From a bacterium (lineage in GTDB: Bacteria; UBP18; UBA7526): 45,758 nt of DNA. Shown piece by piece: positions 1-7,134 of the stretch. The notes beneath the pieces were generated by a model. It saw nothing but the letters and a program-made list of their open reading frames with translations. It had not been told where the DNA came from and ran no database searches. The DNA lies in the NCBI GenBank assembly GCA_030616365.1, contig JAUWXM010000002.1:1-45758 (forward strand), written 5' to 3'. Within the stretch, counting starts at the first letter, position 1, and each line of letters starts with the position of its first letter. The position numbers and the translations under genes are program-made.

Positions 1-1
1 C

Positions 2-817
2 CTGAAGTATGATCAGGATGATATAAGGAATGTTCTGGAGAGGGCTTCTGCGCGGGAGACAGCAGCCAGGGTAGCCATAGGTGTTATAACCAAGATCCTT
101 CTCTCTGAATTTGGGATCTCAATCATTAGTCAGGTCATTCAGATTGGGAAAGTGAAGGTAAAGATAAAGAATTTGAAGATCGATGAGATTGAGAAGAAGA
201 TAGCTCGTTCCTTGGTTTCCTGTCCGGATGAAGAGGCAAGCAGATCAATGATGGCAGAGATCGATCGGGCAAGGAAAAAGGGGGATACCTTAGGAGGGGT
301 CTTTGAAATCATTGCTGCTGGTCTACCCATAGGATTGGGAAGCTATGTCCATCCTGATCGGAGGCTGGATGGTAGGTTGGCTCAGGCCTTGATGAGCATC
401 CCAGCAGCAAAAGGAATTGAGATCGGATTAGGGTTCAGAGCCAGTGAACTTCCCGGATCAGAGGTTCAGGATGAGATATTCTATGAGAAGAGAAAAGGCT
501 TCTATCGCAGGACGAATAATGCTGGAGGATTGGAGGGCGGGGTAACCAATGGAGAGCCCTTAAGGATAAAGGTAGCCATGAAGCCCATTTCCACTCTCCA
601 GAAACCTCTCTCCTCAGTAAATCTGATTACTAAGAAAAAAGTTAAAGCAACTGTAGAGAGAGCGGATATCTGTGTGGTGCCAGCAGCAGCAGTCATTGGA
701 GAATCAGCAGTATCTTTTGAGTTAGCTAATGCCATGCTGGAGAAGTTTGGGGGAGATAGCCTTTCTGAGATGAAAAGGAATTATGAAGGCTACCTAAAGT
801 ACCTTAAACAAAGATGA
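2..817 (+). CDS. aroC: Chorismate synthase, 5'-truncated by window edge
   Basis: Converts 5-enolpyruvylshikimate-3-phosphate to chorismate using reduced FMN, the last shikimate step, in the cytosol. The frame is open from base 2 to the TGA at 815-817, so the GTG at 152 is an internal codon and not the start. The visible N-terminal part carries the AroC signature KYDQDDIRNVLERASARETA, followed by arginine and GDTLGG-type segments, and later the LEGGVTNGEPL and RRTNNAGG segments that form the FMN/substrate site. About 271 residues are visible of a family length near 360-390, so roughly the first quarter is outside the window. Its stop overlaps the aroK start (ATGA), showing translational coupling in an aroC-aroK-aroB-aroQ operon. 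Identification is firm. Confidence 0.95.
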   Translation: MKYDQDDIRNVLERASARETAARVAIGVITKILLSEFGISIISQVIQIGKVKVKIKNLKIDEIEKKIARSLVSCPDEEASRSMMAEIDRARKKGDTLGGVFEIIAAGLPIGLGSYVHPDRRLDGRLAQALMSIPAAKGIEIGLGFRASELPGSEVQDEIFYEKRKGFYRRTNNAGGLEGGVTNGEPLRIKVAMKPISTLQKPLSSVNLITKKKVKATVERADICVVPAAAVIGESAVSFELANAMLEKFGGDSLSEMKRNYEGYLKYLKQR

Positions 818-1323
818 AGAATGTGGTATTAACAGGTTTCATGGGCACAGGAAAGAACGCTATTGGGAAGAGACTGGTTCAAGAATTGAACCTTAAGTTT
901 GTCGATACGGATGACATTATAGAGAAGAAAGAAGGCATTACCATTAGTAAAATCTTTAAGAGATTCGGAGAGAAATATTTTCGAAAACTTGAGAAAAAGG
1001 TGGTAAAGAAAATTACTCAGGGGAAGGATCAGGTCATCTCCACAGGCGGGGGAGTAGTTCTAGACCAAGAAAATATCTCTAATTTGAAGAAAAACGGAGT
1101 TATCATCTGTCTTTGGGCTTCTCCAGGGGTAATTAGAGAAAGGACGGAGAAGGAAGCCCATCGCCCCCTCTTAGAGAATGTAAATAGAGAGAAAAGAATC
1201 AAGGAACTATTAGATTATAGAAAGTCATTCTATGAGAAGAGTGCAGACTATATCATCGATACTTCGCATTTGACTGTAGAAGAGACAGTAGAAAAAATCC
1301 TAAAGTATTTGGAGAAAATTTGA
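814..1323 (+). CDS. aroK: Shikimate kinase
   Basis: Phosphorylates shikimate with ATP, in the cytosol. The 169-residue length is normal. Visible motifs: P-loop GFMGTGKN at residues 8-15, the DTDD shikimate-binding motif at about 32-35, the STGGGVV motif near 76-82, and the lid arginine region with HRPLL near 116-120. The P-loop is odd: the usual Ser/Thr after the Lys (GxGK[ST]) is Asn here. That residue normally helps bind Mg-ATP, so activity may differ, or Asn may be a family variant. The ATG overlaps the aroC stop by four bases, and its own TGA overlaps the aroB ATG, so it is a middle gene of the aro operon. Confidence 0.93.
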   Translation: MKNVVLTGFMGTGKNAIGKRLVQELNLKFVDTDDIIEKKEGITISKIFKRFGEKYFRKLEKKVVKKITQGKDQVISTGGGVVLDQENISNLKKNGVIICLWASPGVIRERTEKEAHRPLLENVNREKRIKELLDYRKSFYEKSADYIIDTSHLTVEETVEKILKYLEKI

Positions 1324-2423
1324 TGGAGGAGATAAAAGTAGATCTTGGTGAGAGAAGTTATAAGATCTTAGTTGATAATGGGAATTTAAAGGATATCGGA
1401 AAGGTCCTGAAAGATTACCATCTGGGGAAAAAAGCGACTATAATTACCAATCCTTTAGTAGGAAATCTCTATCAGGATATGGTAAAAGATAGTTTAGTGA
1501 AGGAAGGCTTCGAAGTGGCCATTGCTCGGGTCCCAGATGGTGAAGAGTACAAATCCTTAGAATGGGCCTCTAAATTATACGATGAACTCTTAGAGCATAA
1601 GAGGGATAGGTATTCCTTCATCCTCGCCTTAGGGGGAGGAGTAATCGGAGATCTAGCAGGCTTCGTTGCTAGTACCTATATGAGGGGCATTCCCTTCGTC
1701 CAGGTTCCCACCTCCCTACTTGCCCAGGTGGACGCCTCTATCGGGGGGAAGGTAGCAGTGAATCATCCTCTGGGGAAGAACCTCGTCGGCTCCTTCTATC
1801 AGCCGAAACTGGTCTATACTGACCTTGCAGTCCTTAAAACCTTGGCCCGTAGGGAACTTATCGCTGCTTTAGCAGAGGTCATTAAGTATGGGATAATTAA
1901 GGATAGGGAATTCTTTGGTTATCTGGAAAAGAACATAGATGAAGTAAAAACGCTTCGTCAGGACGTCCTAAAAAAAATAGTTGCTATCTGTACTCGCATT
2001 AAATCGGAGTTAGTCTCTCTTGATGAGAGGGAAGAGAAGGGAATACGCTCCATCATAAACTATGGTCATACCATTGGCCATGCCTTAGAGGTATTAACAA
2101 AATATAAAATCTATCGCCATGGGGAGGCGGTCTCTATTGGGATGGTAGCAGCAGCCAAGATCGCTCAGAGGATGGAGATTCTGAATAAAGAAGGGGAAAG
2201 GCGCCAGGTAGAACTCTTAGAAAGAGCAGGACTTCCTACAAAAGTAAAGGATGTTGATCCCTTAGGGATTATAAAGGCTTTAAGTAGAGATAAGAAAGTA
2301 CAAGAGGGAAGGATAAGGTTTATCTTGGCAACCGAAATAGGCAAAGTGGAAACAAGGGACGATGTTCCACCAGAAATAATAAAAGAAGTCCTGCAAGAAA
2401 TAACCGAGAACAGTGAACGGTGA
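1323..2423 (+). CDS. aroB: 3-Dehydroquinate synthase
   Basis: NAD-dependent, metal-requiring cyclase that turns DAHP into 3-dehydroquinate, the second shikimate step. The protein is 366 residues. It shows the NAD-binding GGGVIGDLAGF loop, the PTSLLAQVDASIGGKVAVNH segment, the AEVIKYG motif with a metal-ligand Glu, and NYGHTIGHALE and HGEAVSIGM with metal-ligand histidines. I chose the ATG at 1323, which overlaps the aroK stop as TGATG, over the TTG at 1320. The last codons (Glu-Asn-Ser-Glu-Arg) and the stop fall inside an iterated repeat (CAGTGAACGGTGAACCGTGA) that continues into the intergenic gap, so the C-terminus seems to have been set by repeat DNA. Confidence 0.95.
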   Translation: MEEIKVDLGERSYKILVDNGNLKDIGKVLKDYHLGKKATIITNPLVGNLYQDMVKDSLVKEGFEVAIARVPDGEEYKSLEWASKLYDELLEHKRDRYSFILALGGGVIGDLAGFVASTYMRGIPFVQVPTSLLAQVDASIGGKVAVNHPLGKNLVGSFYQPKLVYTDLAVLKTLARRELIAALAEVIKYGIIKDREFFGYLEKNIDEVKTLRQDVLKKIVAICTRIKSELVSLDEREEKGIRSIINYGHTIGHALEVLTKYKIYRHGEAVSIGMVAAAKIAQRMEILNKEGERRQVELLERAGLPTKVKDVDPLGIIKALSRDKKVQEGRIRFILATEIGKVETRDDVPPEIIKEVLQEITENSER

Positions 2424-2453
2424 ACCGTGAACAGTTACCGATCGCCGATTACC
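2406..2453. repeat. Iterated GTGAAC/CCGTGAAC repeat tract at the aroB 3' end
   Basis: Bases run CAGTGAACGGTGAACCGTGA and then ACAGTTACCGATCGCCGATT. The word GTGAAC occurs three times, with partial inverted copies (ACCG/CGGT). The tract overlaps the last codons and the stop of aroB. A cousin (ACCGTAAAC words) lies inside the coding region at 21183-21216. Confidence 0.6.
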
Positions 2454-2479
2454 AGTTTTAAATCCGTGGGGGTAGCAGT

Positions 2480-2911
2480 ATGAAAATACTTGTTATTCAT
2501 GGGCCAAACCTGGACCTTTTGGGCACCAGAGAGCCGGAGGTTTATGGTAAGACTACCTTGGCTGAGATTGATAAAAGCATTCAGGACTTGGCAAAAAAGA
2601 AAGGGGTAGGAGTCAGGATCATCCAGTCCAACCACGAAGGAAAGATCGTGGAAGAAATAAGCAACTCAAAAGAGGATGCCTTGGTCATTAACCCTGCCGC
2701 CTATACTCATACCAGCGTAGCCATCAGAGACGCCATTGTTGCCCGTAAGATACCGACAGTGGAGGTTCACCTCTCCAACATCTATGCCCGGGAGGAGTTC
2801 CGCCATAAATCCTTGATTGCCCCTGTAGCAGTAGGTCAGATCTCAGGCTTTGGAATGGATAGCTATCTCTTAGGATTGAAAGCAGCAATTTCTTGTCTTA
2901 AGAAGAAATGA
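2480..2911 (+). CDS. aroQ: 3-Dehydroquinate dehydratase, type II
   Basis: Dehydrates 3-dehydroquinate to 3-dehydroshikimate, as a dodecamer in the cytosol. The 143-residue length is typical. Type II features: the N-terminal HGPNLDLLGTREPEVYG with the catalytic lid Arg and Tyr, SNHEG, the NPAAYTHTSVAIRDA segment, and EVHLSNIYAREEFRHKS with the catalytic His. The start is preceded by GGGGGTAGC, a usable ribosome site. It follows aroB by 56 bases of repeat DNA and its stop overlaps the next ATG (ATGA). AroE and the DAHP synthase gene are not in the window; aroA is at the far end. Confidence 0.95.
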   Translation: MKILVIHGPNLDLLGTREPEVYGKTTLAEIDKSIQDLAKKKGVGVRIIQSNHEGKIVEEISNSKEDALVINPAAYTHTSVAIRDAIVARKIPTVEVHLSNIYAREEFRHKSLIAPVAVGQISGFGMDSYLLGLKAAISCLKKK

Positions 2912-4779
2912 TTTTTGAGCGGCTCATTACCCTGGGCCTGGTAGCCATCGTTCTCTTCAGCCCTCTCTTCAGAGCCGCCCTCCCCATCTGGGCTATAACT
3001 TCCGTTTACTTAATACTCTTAGTTACTTTAGCCAGCTGGCTGGTCAGGATAAAAGAGGATAGAGGATTCAGCTTTACCAGAACCTCACTGGATCTTCCCA
3101 TCCTCTTTTTTATTTTGTTTGCTTCTCTCTCCCTGATAAGATCCATTAACATCCATCACAGTATAAGCGCTCTCTATCGTCTCATCTCTTATGCCCTGAT
3201 ATACTTTCTGGTTGTCAATAACATTAAGAGTAAATTAGAAATTAAAAAATTAATCCAGAGCATCTTAGAAGTGAGTGTCTTTGTCGCCCTATATGGTCTC
3301 ATAGAATTCTTTATCCACAATTTCACCCCACCCTTTTCTACTTTCCCCAATCTAAATATCTTTGCCAGCTTTCTACTTATTCCTTTTTCCTTAGCCTCAG
3401 GGATATTACTATTCGGCAAGGAAAGGGGAGGGGGAAAGAGAATAGCTCTTGGGGTAATGATCATCCTTTTTCTCTTAGCCATTATAACTACCAGGTCCCG
3501 AGGGGCATTCCTAAGCTTAGCCCTAATTGTCACATTCTTGGGATACTTAAAAAGCAAACGTTATGCCCTGATAACTTTAGCCTTAGTTATTCTCCTCTTT
3601 AGCCTTTTCCCCACTCCAGTTAACTCACCATTGATGCGTCTGATAACTGTGGGGGGAAAGGACCCCTATGCCTACACCAGGATCTCCATCTGGAAGAGCG
3701 CCCTTTCTATAATTAAAGATCATCTCTTCTTGGGCACTGGCCTGGGGACCTTTAAGGATGCCTTCCCAGGATATAGCTTTCCAGTAGAAGGAGTCTTTGC
3801 CCGCTTCGGGAAGAAGGCTTCTTTTGCTCATAATGAATACTTACAGATTGCCTCTGAGATGGGAATATTCGCTCTGGGAATATTCCTCTGGCTTCTATCC
3901 GCTTTCTTCAAGAAAGCAAAAGAAATATTAAAAAACCTTCAGGGTAAAGAAGAATACGGCTTAGTCATTGGTCTGGTAGCAGGAATAATAGGAGTTCTAA
4001 TCCACAGCTTGGTAGACTTTCCTCTCCATGCCCCAGCCATTCCTATCGTCCTCTCTATAAATGCAGGCATAGTAATGGGCTTGAGTTTTAACATTAGATA
4101 TCAGACATCAGATATCAGAAAAAAATCGACTTTTTTGCAAAGTAAAAGGTATTATCTCTATTTAGTTTTAATTATTGTGATCTTGGGCTATGCTGTCCTT
4201 GCTCCCTACCTGGCAGACATCTATGCAGAGAGGGGAGAATATAAAAAAGCCATCGCCCAGGATCCCTTATGCGGAGAATATCACTTTAAATTGGCCAACC
4301 TCTATGTCGACCAATACAGAGAAACAGGGGATTCTTATTATCGCATCGATGCTTATGGGGAGTTCAAGACGGCAATAAAACTTGAACCAAGAAATAGTTA
4401 TTACCACCGGCGCCTGGCAAAGTTTTATCACCAGAACTTCGCTGGAAGGTCGAGGATAAACTTTGCTATTCGAGAGATGCAAAAGGCTTTAGAACTTGCT
4501 CCTTATGACTGCTTCTTCCATTACGAGCTGGGCTCCATCTATGCCAATGAGGAAAGATATGAGGAAGCCATTCAGAACTATAAAAAGGCAATAGAACTGG
4601 AACCAAACTATGCCCAAGCCCACTATAACCTGGGTCGCATCTATGAAGACTCAGGCAGAACTGAGATAGCGGAAGAAGAGTATAAAAAGGCAGAAGAAGC
4701 AAGAAAAAGAGGACTGGCCAAATTAACACGCACCAAGTACGAGAATCAATTAATTTCTTTACAAAGAAGAGGTCTCTGA
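2908..4779 (+). CDS. O-antigen ligase/polymerase-like membrane protein with C-terminal TPRs
   Basis: A 623-residue multi-spanning inner-membrane protein of the Wzy/WaaL class, expected to join or polymerise lipid-linked glycans on the outer face of the membrane. About ten to twelve hydrophobic helices fill residues 1-430. The central TRSRGAF segment and the later GTGLGTF ... FAHNEYLQIASEMG segment are the family hallmarks (Arg and His of the Wzy_C domain). Residues about 440-610 hold at least three TPR units, such as HYELGSIYANEERYEEAIQN. The start overlaps the aroQ stop, so it is transcribed with aro genes although its role is in the glycan locus that follows. An iterated ATCAGA repeat (4096-4119) lies in frame near residues 397-404, in a cytoplasmic or loop segment. 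Substrate is unknown. Confidence 0.85.
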   Translation: MIFERLITLGLVAIVLFSPLFRAALPIWAITSVYLILLVTLASWLVRIKEDRGFSFTRTSLDLPILFFILFASLSLIRSINIHHSISALYRLISYALIYFLVVNNIKSKLEIKKLIQSILEVSVFVALYGLIEFFIHNFTPPFSTFPNLNIFASFLLIPFSLASGILLFGKERGGGKRIALGVMIILFLLAIITTRSRGAFLSLALIVTFLGYLKSKRYALITLALVILLFSLFPTPVNSPLMRLITVGGKDPYAYTRISIWKSALSIIKDHLFLGTGLGTFKDAFPGYSFPVEGVFARFGKKASFAHNEYLQIASEMGIFALGIFLWLLSAFFKKAKEILKNLQGKEEYGLVIGLVAGIIGVLIHSLVDFPLHAPAIPIVLSINAGIVMGLSFNIRYQTSDIRKKSTFLQSKRYYLYLVLIIVILGYAVLAPYLADIYAERGEYKKAIAQDPLCGEYHFKLANLYVDQYRETGDSYYRIDAYGEFKTAIKLEPRNSYYHRRLAKFYHQNFAGRSRINFAIREMQKALELAPYDCFFHYELGSIYANEERYEEAIQNYKKAIELEPNYAQAHYNLGRIYEDSGRTEIAEEEYKKAEEARKRGLAKLTRTKYENQLISLQRRGL

Positions 4780-4799
4780 AAAAATCTTCAGAGCCCTCT
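4768..4799. repeat. Hairpin spanning the ligase stop codon
   Basis: AGAGG and CTCTGAA at 4768-4780 pair with TTCAGAG and CCTCT at 4787-4799, with one T/C mismatch and a six-base loop. There is no U-tract, so it is not a classical terminator. It overlaps the TGA at 4777-4779. Confidence 0.55.
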
Positions 4800-4818
4800 G
4801 ATTACACAGATTATTTAC

Positions 4819-4868
4819 GATTACACAGATTTTTCCTGACGAGAATTTAATCTGCGTAATCTGTTTTT
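4819..4868 (+). terminator. Likely terminator made of GATTACACAG repeats
   Basis: GATTACACAGATT at 4819-4831 can pair with AATCTGCGTAATC at 4849-4861 (12 of 13 positions), followed by TGTTTTT. A second GATTACACAGATT copy is at 4800-4812. It would end the aro/ligase transcript before the 4919 promoter. It is equally a member of the repeated-word family of this genome. Confidence 0.5.
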
Positions 4869-4880
4869 AATCCTTTAATT

Positions 4881-4908
4881 AGAGATTTCTGACTTTTTCA
4901 GCAATCTC
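4881..4908. repeat. 28-bp palindromic repeat, copy A
   Basis: The segment begins AGAGATTTCTGA and ends CAATCTC, forming an imperfect hairpin around CTTTTT. The same 28 bases, with a single mismatch, occur in the opposite orientation at 38864-38891, where they encode the C-terminus of the THEP1-like NTPase. Confidence 0.75.
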
Positions 4909-4918
4909 AAAAAAAGAC

Positions 4919-4947
4919 TTGACAAATGAATAAAAAGGTGTTATTAT
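4919..4947 (+). promoter_or_regulatory. Sigma70-type promoter for the regulator/glycan locus
   Basis: TTGACA at 4919-4924 and TATTAT at 4942-4947 are separated by exactly 17 bases. This is a near-consensus promoter facing the regulator gene at 5135. Transcription would start near 4953, inside the palindrome described next. Confidence 0.8.
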
Positions 4948-4951
4948 TTTA

Positions 4952-4985
4952 TTTAGAGTGTTTACAATATTCTAAACACACTAAA
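4952..4985. promoter_or_regulatory. 34-bp imperfect palindrome at the transcription start (candidate operator)
   Basis: The core has arms GTGTTTA (4958-4964) and TAAACAC (4973-4979) around an AATATT centre. Outer arms TTTAG and CTAAA extend it to 4952-4985, with 14 of 17 pairs matching. It lies just after the -10 box of the 4919 promoter, the classic place for a repressor operator. The natural candidate ligand is the HTH protein encoded at 5135 (autoregulation); this link is inference. Confidence 0.6.
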
Positions 4986-5052
4986 CACAGATGACCGTGA
5001 TTACAAACTGTGATTACAATGATAGCACAACCTATTAGTATTTCTTCTGAAC

Positions 5053-5122
5053 TTATTCGCGTATATTCGCGTTTTCATATTTGCGACTATTCGCGTCTTT
5101 AGAATTCGCGATTATTCGCGTC
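5053..5122. repeat. ATTCGCG iterated leader repeat
   Basis: Five copies of ATTCGCG and one degenerate copy (ATTTGCG) occur in 70 bases, irregularly spaced by 3 to 18 bases, ending at the ribosome-binding site of the regulator gene. Spacing and unit length do not fit CRISPR. The tract would be in the 5' untranslated leader. Confidence 0.65.
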
Positions 5123-5134
5123 TAGGAGGGGAGG

Positions 5135-5647
5135 ATGAACAAAAATCTTGAAAAGGCATACCATAACTTCATTGAGGGAATAGGACATCTCAGTTCTAGC
5201 TTAGGATTCAGCAAGGTGATGGGACAGTTATATGCGCTACTTTACCTTTCTGAGAAACCGCTCTCTCTCGATGATATGGTCAAAAGGTTAGCCATTAGTA
5301 AAGGGAGCGCCAGCATTAATATCCGGGAATTAGAGGAGAAGGGAGCAGTAAAGAAAATCTGGATGAAGGGGTCAAGAAAAGATTTCTACGAGGCGGAGAC
5401 CGATCTGGCAAAAATAGTAAGAGATAGAATTACCCTCTCAGCAAAGTGGAGAATGGATGAGATAGGAAATATAATCCAGAAGAGTGAAGAACTACTTCAG
5501 AATGCTAAAGGAAATTCAAATGATAGTGAAGAAAGAAGAAAAATCAAATTCTATAACCAGAGACTGAAAGAAATGAAGAGACTCTACAAACGTGCCAATA
5601 GCCTCCTAGGAAAGTTTCTTTTCTTCGCCAAAACAATCAAACTTTAG
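5135..5647 (+). CDS. GbsR/MarR-type winged-helix transcriptional regulator
   Basis: A 170-residue DNA-binding protein. The winged helix spans about residues 25-95: SLDDMVKRLAISKGSASINI is the helix-turn-helix and GAVKKIWMKGSRKDFYEAE the wing, followed by a charged C-terminal helix region that may dimerise. It has a strong ribosome site (TAGGAGGGGAGG) before ATG 5135. It is the first gene after the 4919 promoter and its palindrome, so autoregulation is plausible. Regulators of this class are commonly found at the head of exopolysaccharide loci, which fits the genes that follow. The effector is unknown. Confidence 0.75.
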   Translation: MNKNLEKAYHNFIEGIGHLSSSLGFSKVMGQLYALLYLSEKPLSLDDMVKRLAISKGSASINIRELEEKGAVKKIWMKGSRKDFYEAETDLAKIVRDRITLSAKWRMDEIGNIIQKSEELLQNAKGNSNDSEERRKIKFYNQRLKEMKRLYKRANSLLGKFLFFAKTIKL

Positions 5648-5750
5648 AATAAAGGCTGAAAATAATTATGCAAAGTGTCCCTATTGTGGCAATGAATATA
5701 GACAAAAAGATGGAAAAATAGAAATAGTAAAGGAAAAAATGTGGATATGA
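5643..5750 (+). pseudogene. Start-less zinc-ribbon-like remnant
   Basis: A frame without any ATG, GTG or TTG start reads AENNYAKCPYCGNEYRQKDG and on to a TGA at 5748-5750. It has one CPYCG knuckle, half of a zinc ribbon. It overlaps the end of the regulator in another frame, and its stop overlaps the ATG at 5747 (ATGA), as a real upstream gene would. It may be the decayed 3' end of a small gene, or a lost C-terminal extension of the regulator after a frameshift. Weak evidence. Confidence 0.35.
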
Positions 5751-6043
5751 AAGCAGGCGGTTTATTAATTAAAGTTAAAGAAATAAAAGGTTTTTGTCCT
5801 GTCTATAAAGAAGGGGATTCGTTTATTATCCTTGAAGGTTACAAGCTGAAAACTGAAAAAGCAATTTGCATGCATTCTTTAACTGCAATTATGCCTTATT
5901 ATGTAGCCTTAAGCCGTGGAATTTTATCAAAAGAATTGGGATTAGCTAAGGAAGATGAAAATATTGCCTATGTACAGTGCCTTGATCCTTGCCATTACAC
6001 AAGTGGCGGAACCGTAATTTTTGAAATAGAAGTTAAAAAATGA
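5747..6043 (+). CDS. TIGR04076-like small cysteine-containing protein
   Basis: A 98-residue soluble protein of unknown function. The pattern VKEIKGFCPVYKEGDSF, then a CMHSLTAIMPYY segment and a QCLDPCHYTSGGTVIFEI tail, matches my memory of the TIGR04076 family, which has conserved cysteines that may bind metal or a cluster. I chose ATG 5747, which has AAGGA about ten bases upstream and overlaps the remnant's stop, over GTG 5741. Its stop overlaps the wecB ATG, so it is co-translated with the sugar genes; no functional link is known. Confidence 0.65.
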   Translation: MKAGGLLIKVKEIKGFCPVYKEGDSFIILEGYKLKTEKAICMHSLTAIMPYYVALSRGILSKELGLAKEDENIAYVQCLDPCHYTSGGTVIFEIEVKK

Positions 6044-7134
6044 AAGTAATTCTAGTAGCTGGTGCCAGACCAAATTTTATGAAGATTGCTCCTATATGGG
6101 AAGAGATGAAGAAATACCCTGACAATTTCCAGCCTATAATTGTTCATACTGGCCAGCACTATGACTATGAAATGTCCAGAATTTTCTTTGAAAATTTGAA
6201 TCTATCCCAACCCGATATTTACCTTGGGGTTGGTTCTGCTTCACATGCCGTCCAGACTGCAAAAATAATGGTCAAGTTTGAAAAGGTACTCTTAAGGGAA
6301 AGACCTAATCTAATCTTAGTCGTAGGAGATGTTAACTCTACCTTTGCCTGTGCTCTGACAGCGGTAAAACTAAATATCCTGGCAGGTCATGTGGAGGCTG
6401 GACTACGTAGTTTTGATCGTTCTATGCCGGAAGAAATCAATCGTCTCCTCACTGACGCTATTTCAGACTATTTGTTTATTACCGAAGAAAGTGCTAGGAT
6501 CAATCTTTTAAAAGAGGGAAGGCCTGAGGAGAAAATATACTTTGTAGGCAATGTAATGATTGATACCCTGCTTAGTAATTTAGAGAAAGCAGACCGTTCC
6601 CAGATACTTTCCACTCTTTCCCTCAAACCTAAAGACTACGCCCTTTTGACCCTTCACCGGCCAAGTAATGTAGACTCAAAAGAAAGTTTTGTAGGAATAC
6701 TAAATGTTTTAGGGGAGCTTCAAAAATCAATCCCAATAGTCTATCCCATCCATCCCCGGGCAAGGAGACGAATAAAAGAGTTTGGACTGGAGAAAAGAAT
6801 GACTAAAATGTCTCATTTCAAGATTATAGAGCCCCTGGGTTATCTCGATTTCCTGAAACTTATGAAGGAATCTAAGTTAGTTATGACTGATTCTGGGGGA
6901 ATACAGGAGGAGACTACAGTTTTGAAGATTCCCTGCTTAACCTTAAGAAAGAATACCGAAAGGCCAATAACAGTAAATATCGGGACAAATGTTGTTGTGG
7001 GAAATAATCCAGAAAAGATTACAAAGGGAGTAGAAGGCGTTTTAGAAGATAAAAGGAAAAAAGGAAGAATCCCTCCCCTCTGGGATGGTAAGGCAGCTCA
7101 AAGAATAGTCACAATCTTGAGGAAGAAATTATGA
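6040..7134 (+). CDS. wecB: UDP-N-acetylglucosamine 2-epimerase (non-hydrolysing)
   Basis: Interconverts UDP-GlcNAc and UDP-ManNAc in the cytosol, supplying ManNAc-type sugars for surface glycans. The 364-residue length is typical. Family motifs: GARPNFMKIAPI at the start, HTGQHYDYEMS, GDVNSTFACALTA, HVEAGLRSFDRSMPEEINR with the catalytic Asp/Glu/Arg, TLHRPSNVD, and TDSGGIQEET with RKNTERPITV near the C-terminus. ATGA overlaps on both sides place it between the TIGR04076-like gene and the radical SAM gene. No UDP-ManNAc dehydrogenase (wecC) follows, so the product's fate is unclear from this window. Confidence 0.93.
   Translation: MKVILVAGARPNFMKIAPIWEEMKKYPDNFQPIIVHTGQHYDYEMSRIFFENLNLSQPDIYLGVGSASHAVQTAKIMVKFEKVLLRERPNLILVVGDVNSTFACALTAVKLNILAGHVEAGLRSFDRSMPEEINRLLTDAISDYLFITEESARINLLKEGRPEEKIYFVGNVMIDTLLSNLEKADRSQILSTLSLKPKDYALLTLHRPSNVDSKESFVGILNVLGELQKSIPIVYPIHPRARRRIKEFGLEKRMTKMSHFKIIEPLGYLDFLKLMKESKLVMTDSGGIQEETTVLKIPCLTLRKNTERPITVNIGTNVVVGNNPEKITKGVEGVLEDKRKKGRIPPLWDGKAAQRIVTILRKKL

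Noticed and set aside
152..817. GTG at 152 as the aroC start
   Set aside because: The frame is open to base 2 and the upstream part has AroC signature residues, so the true start is outside.
3189..3557. 122-residue minus-strand frame inside the ligase gene
   Set aside because: Lies wholly in a well-supported membrane protein gene; no motif.
5053..5122. Possible CRISPR-like array (ATTCGCG repeats)
   Set aside because: Units are seven bases with irregular spacing of 3-18 bases and no 23-50 base repeats; no cas genes in the window.
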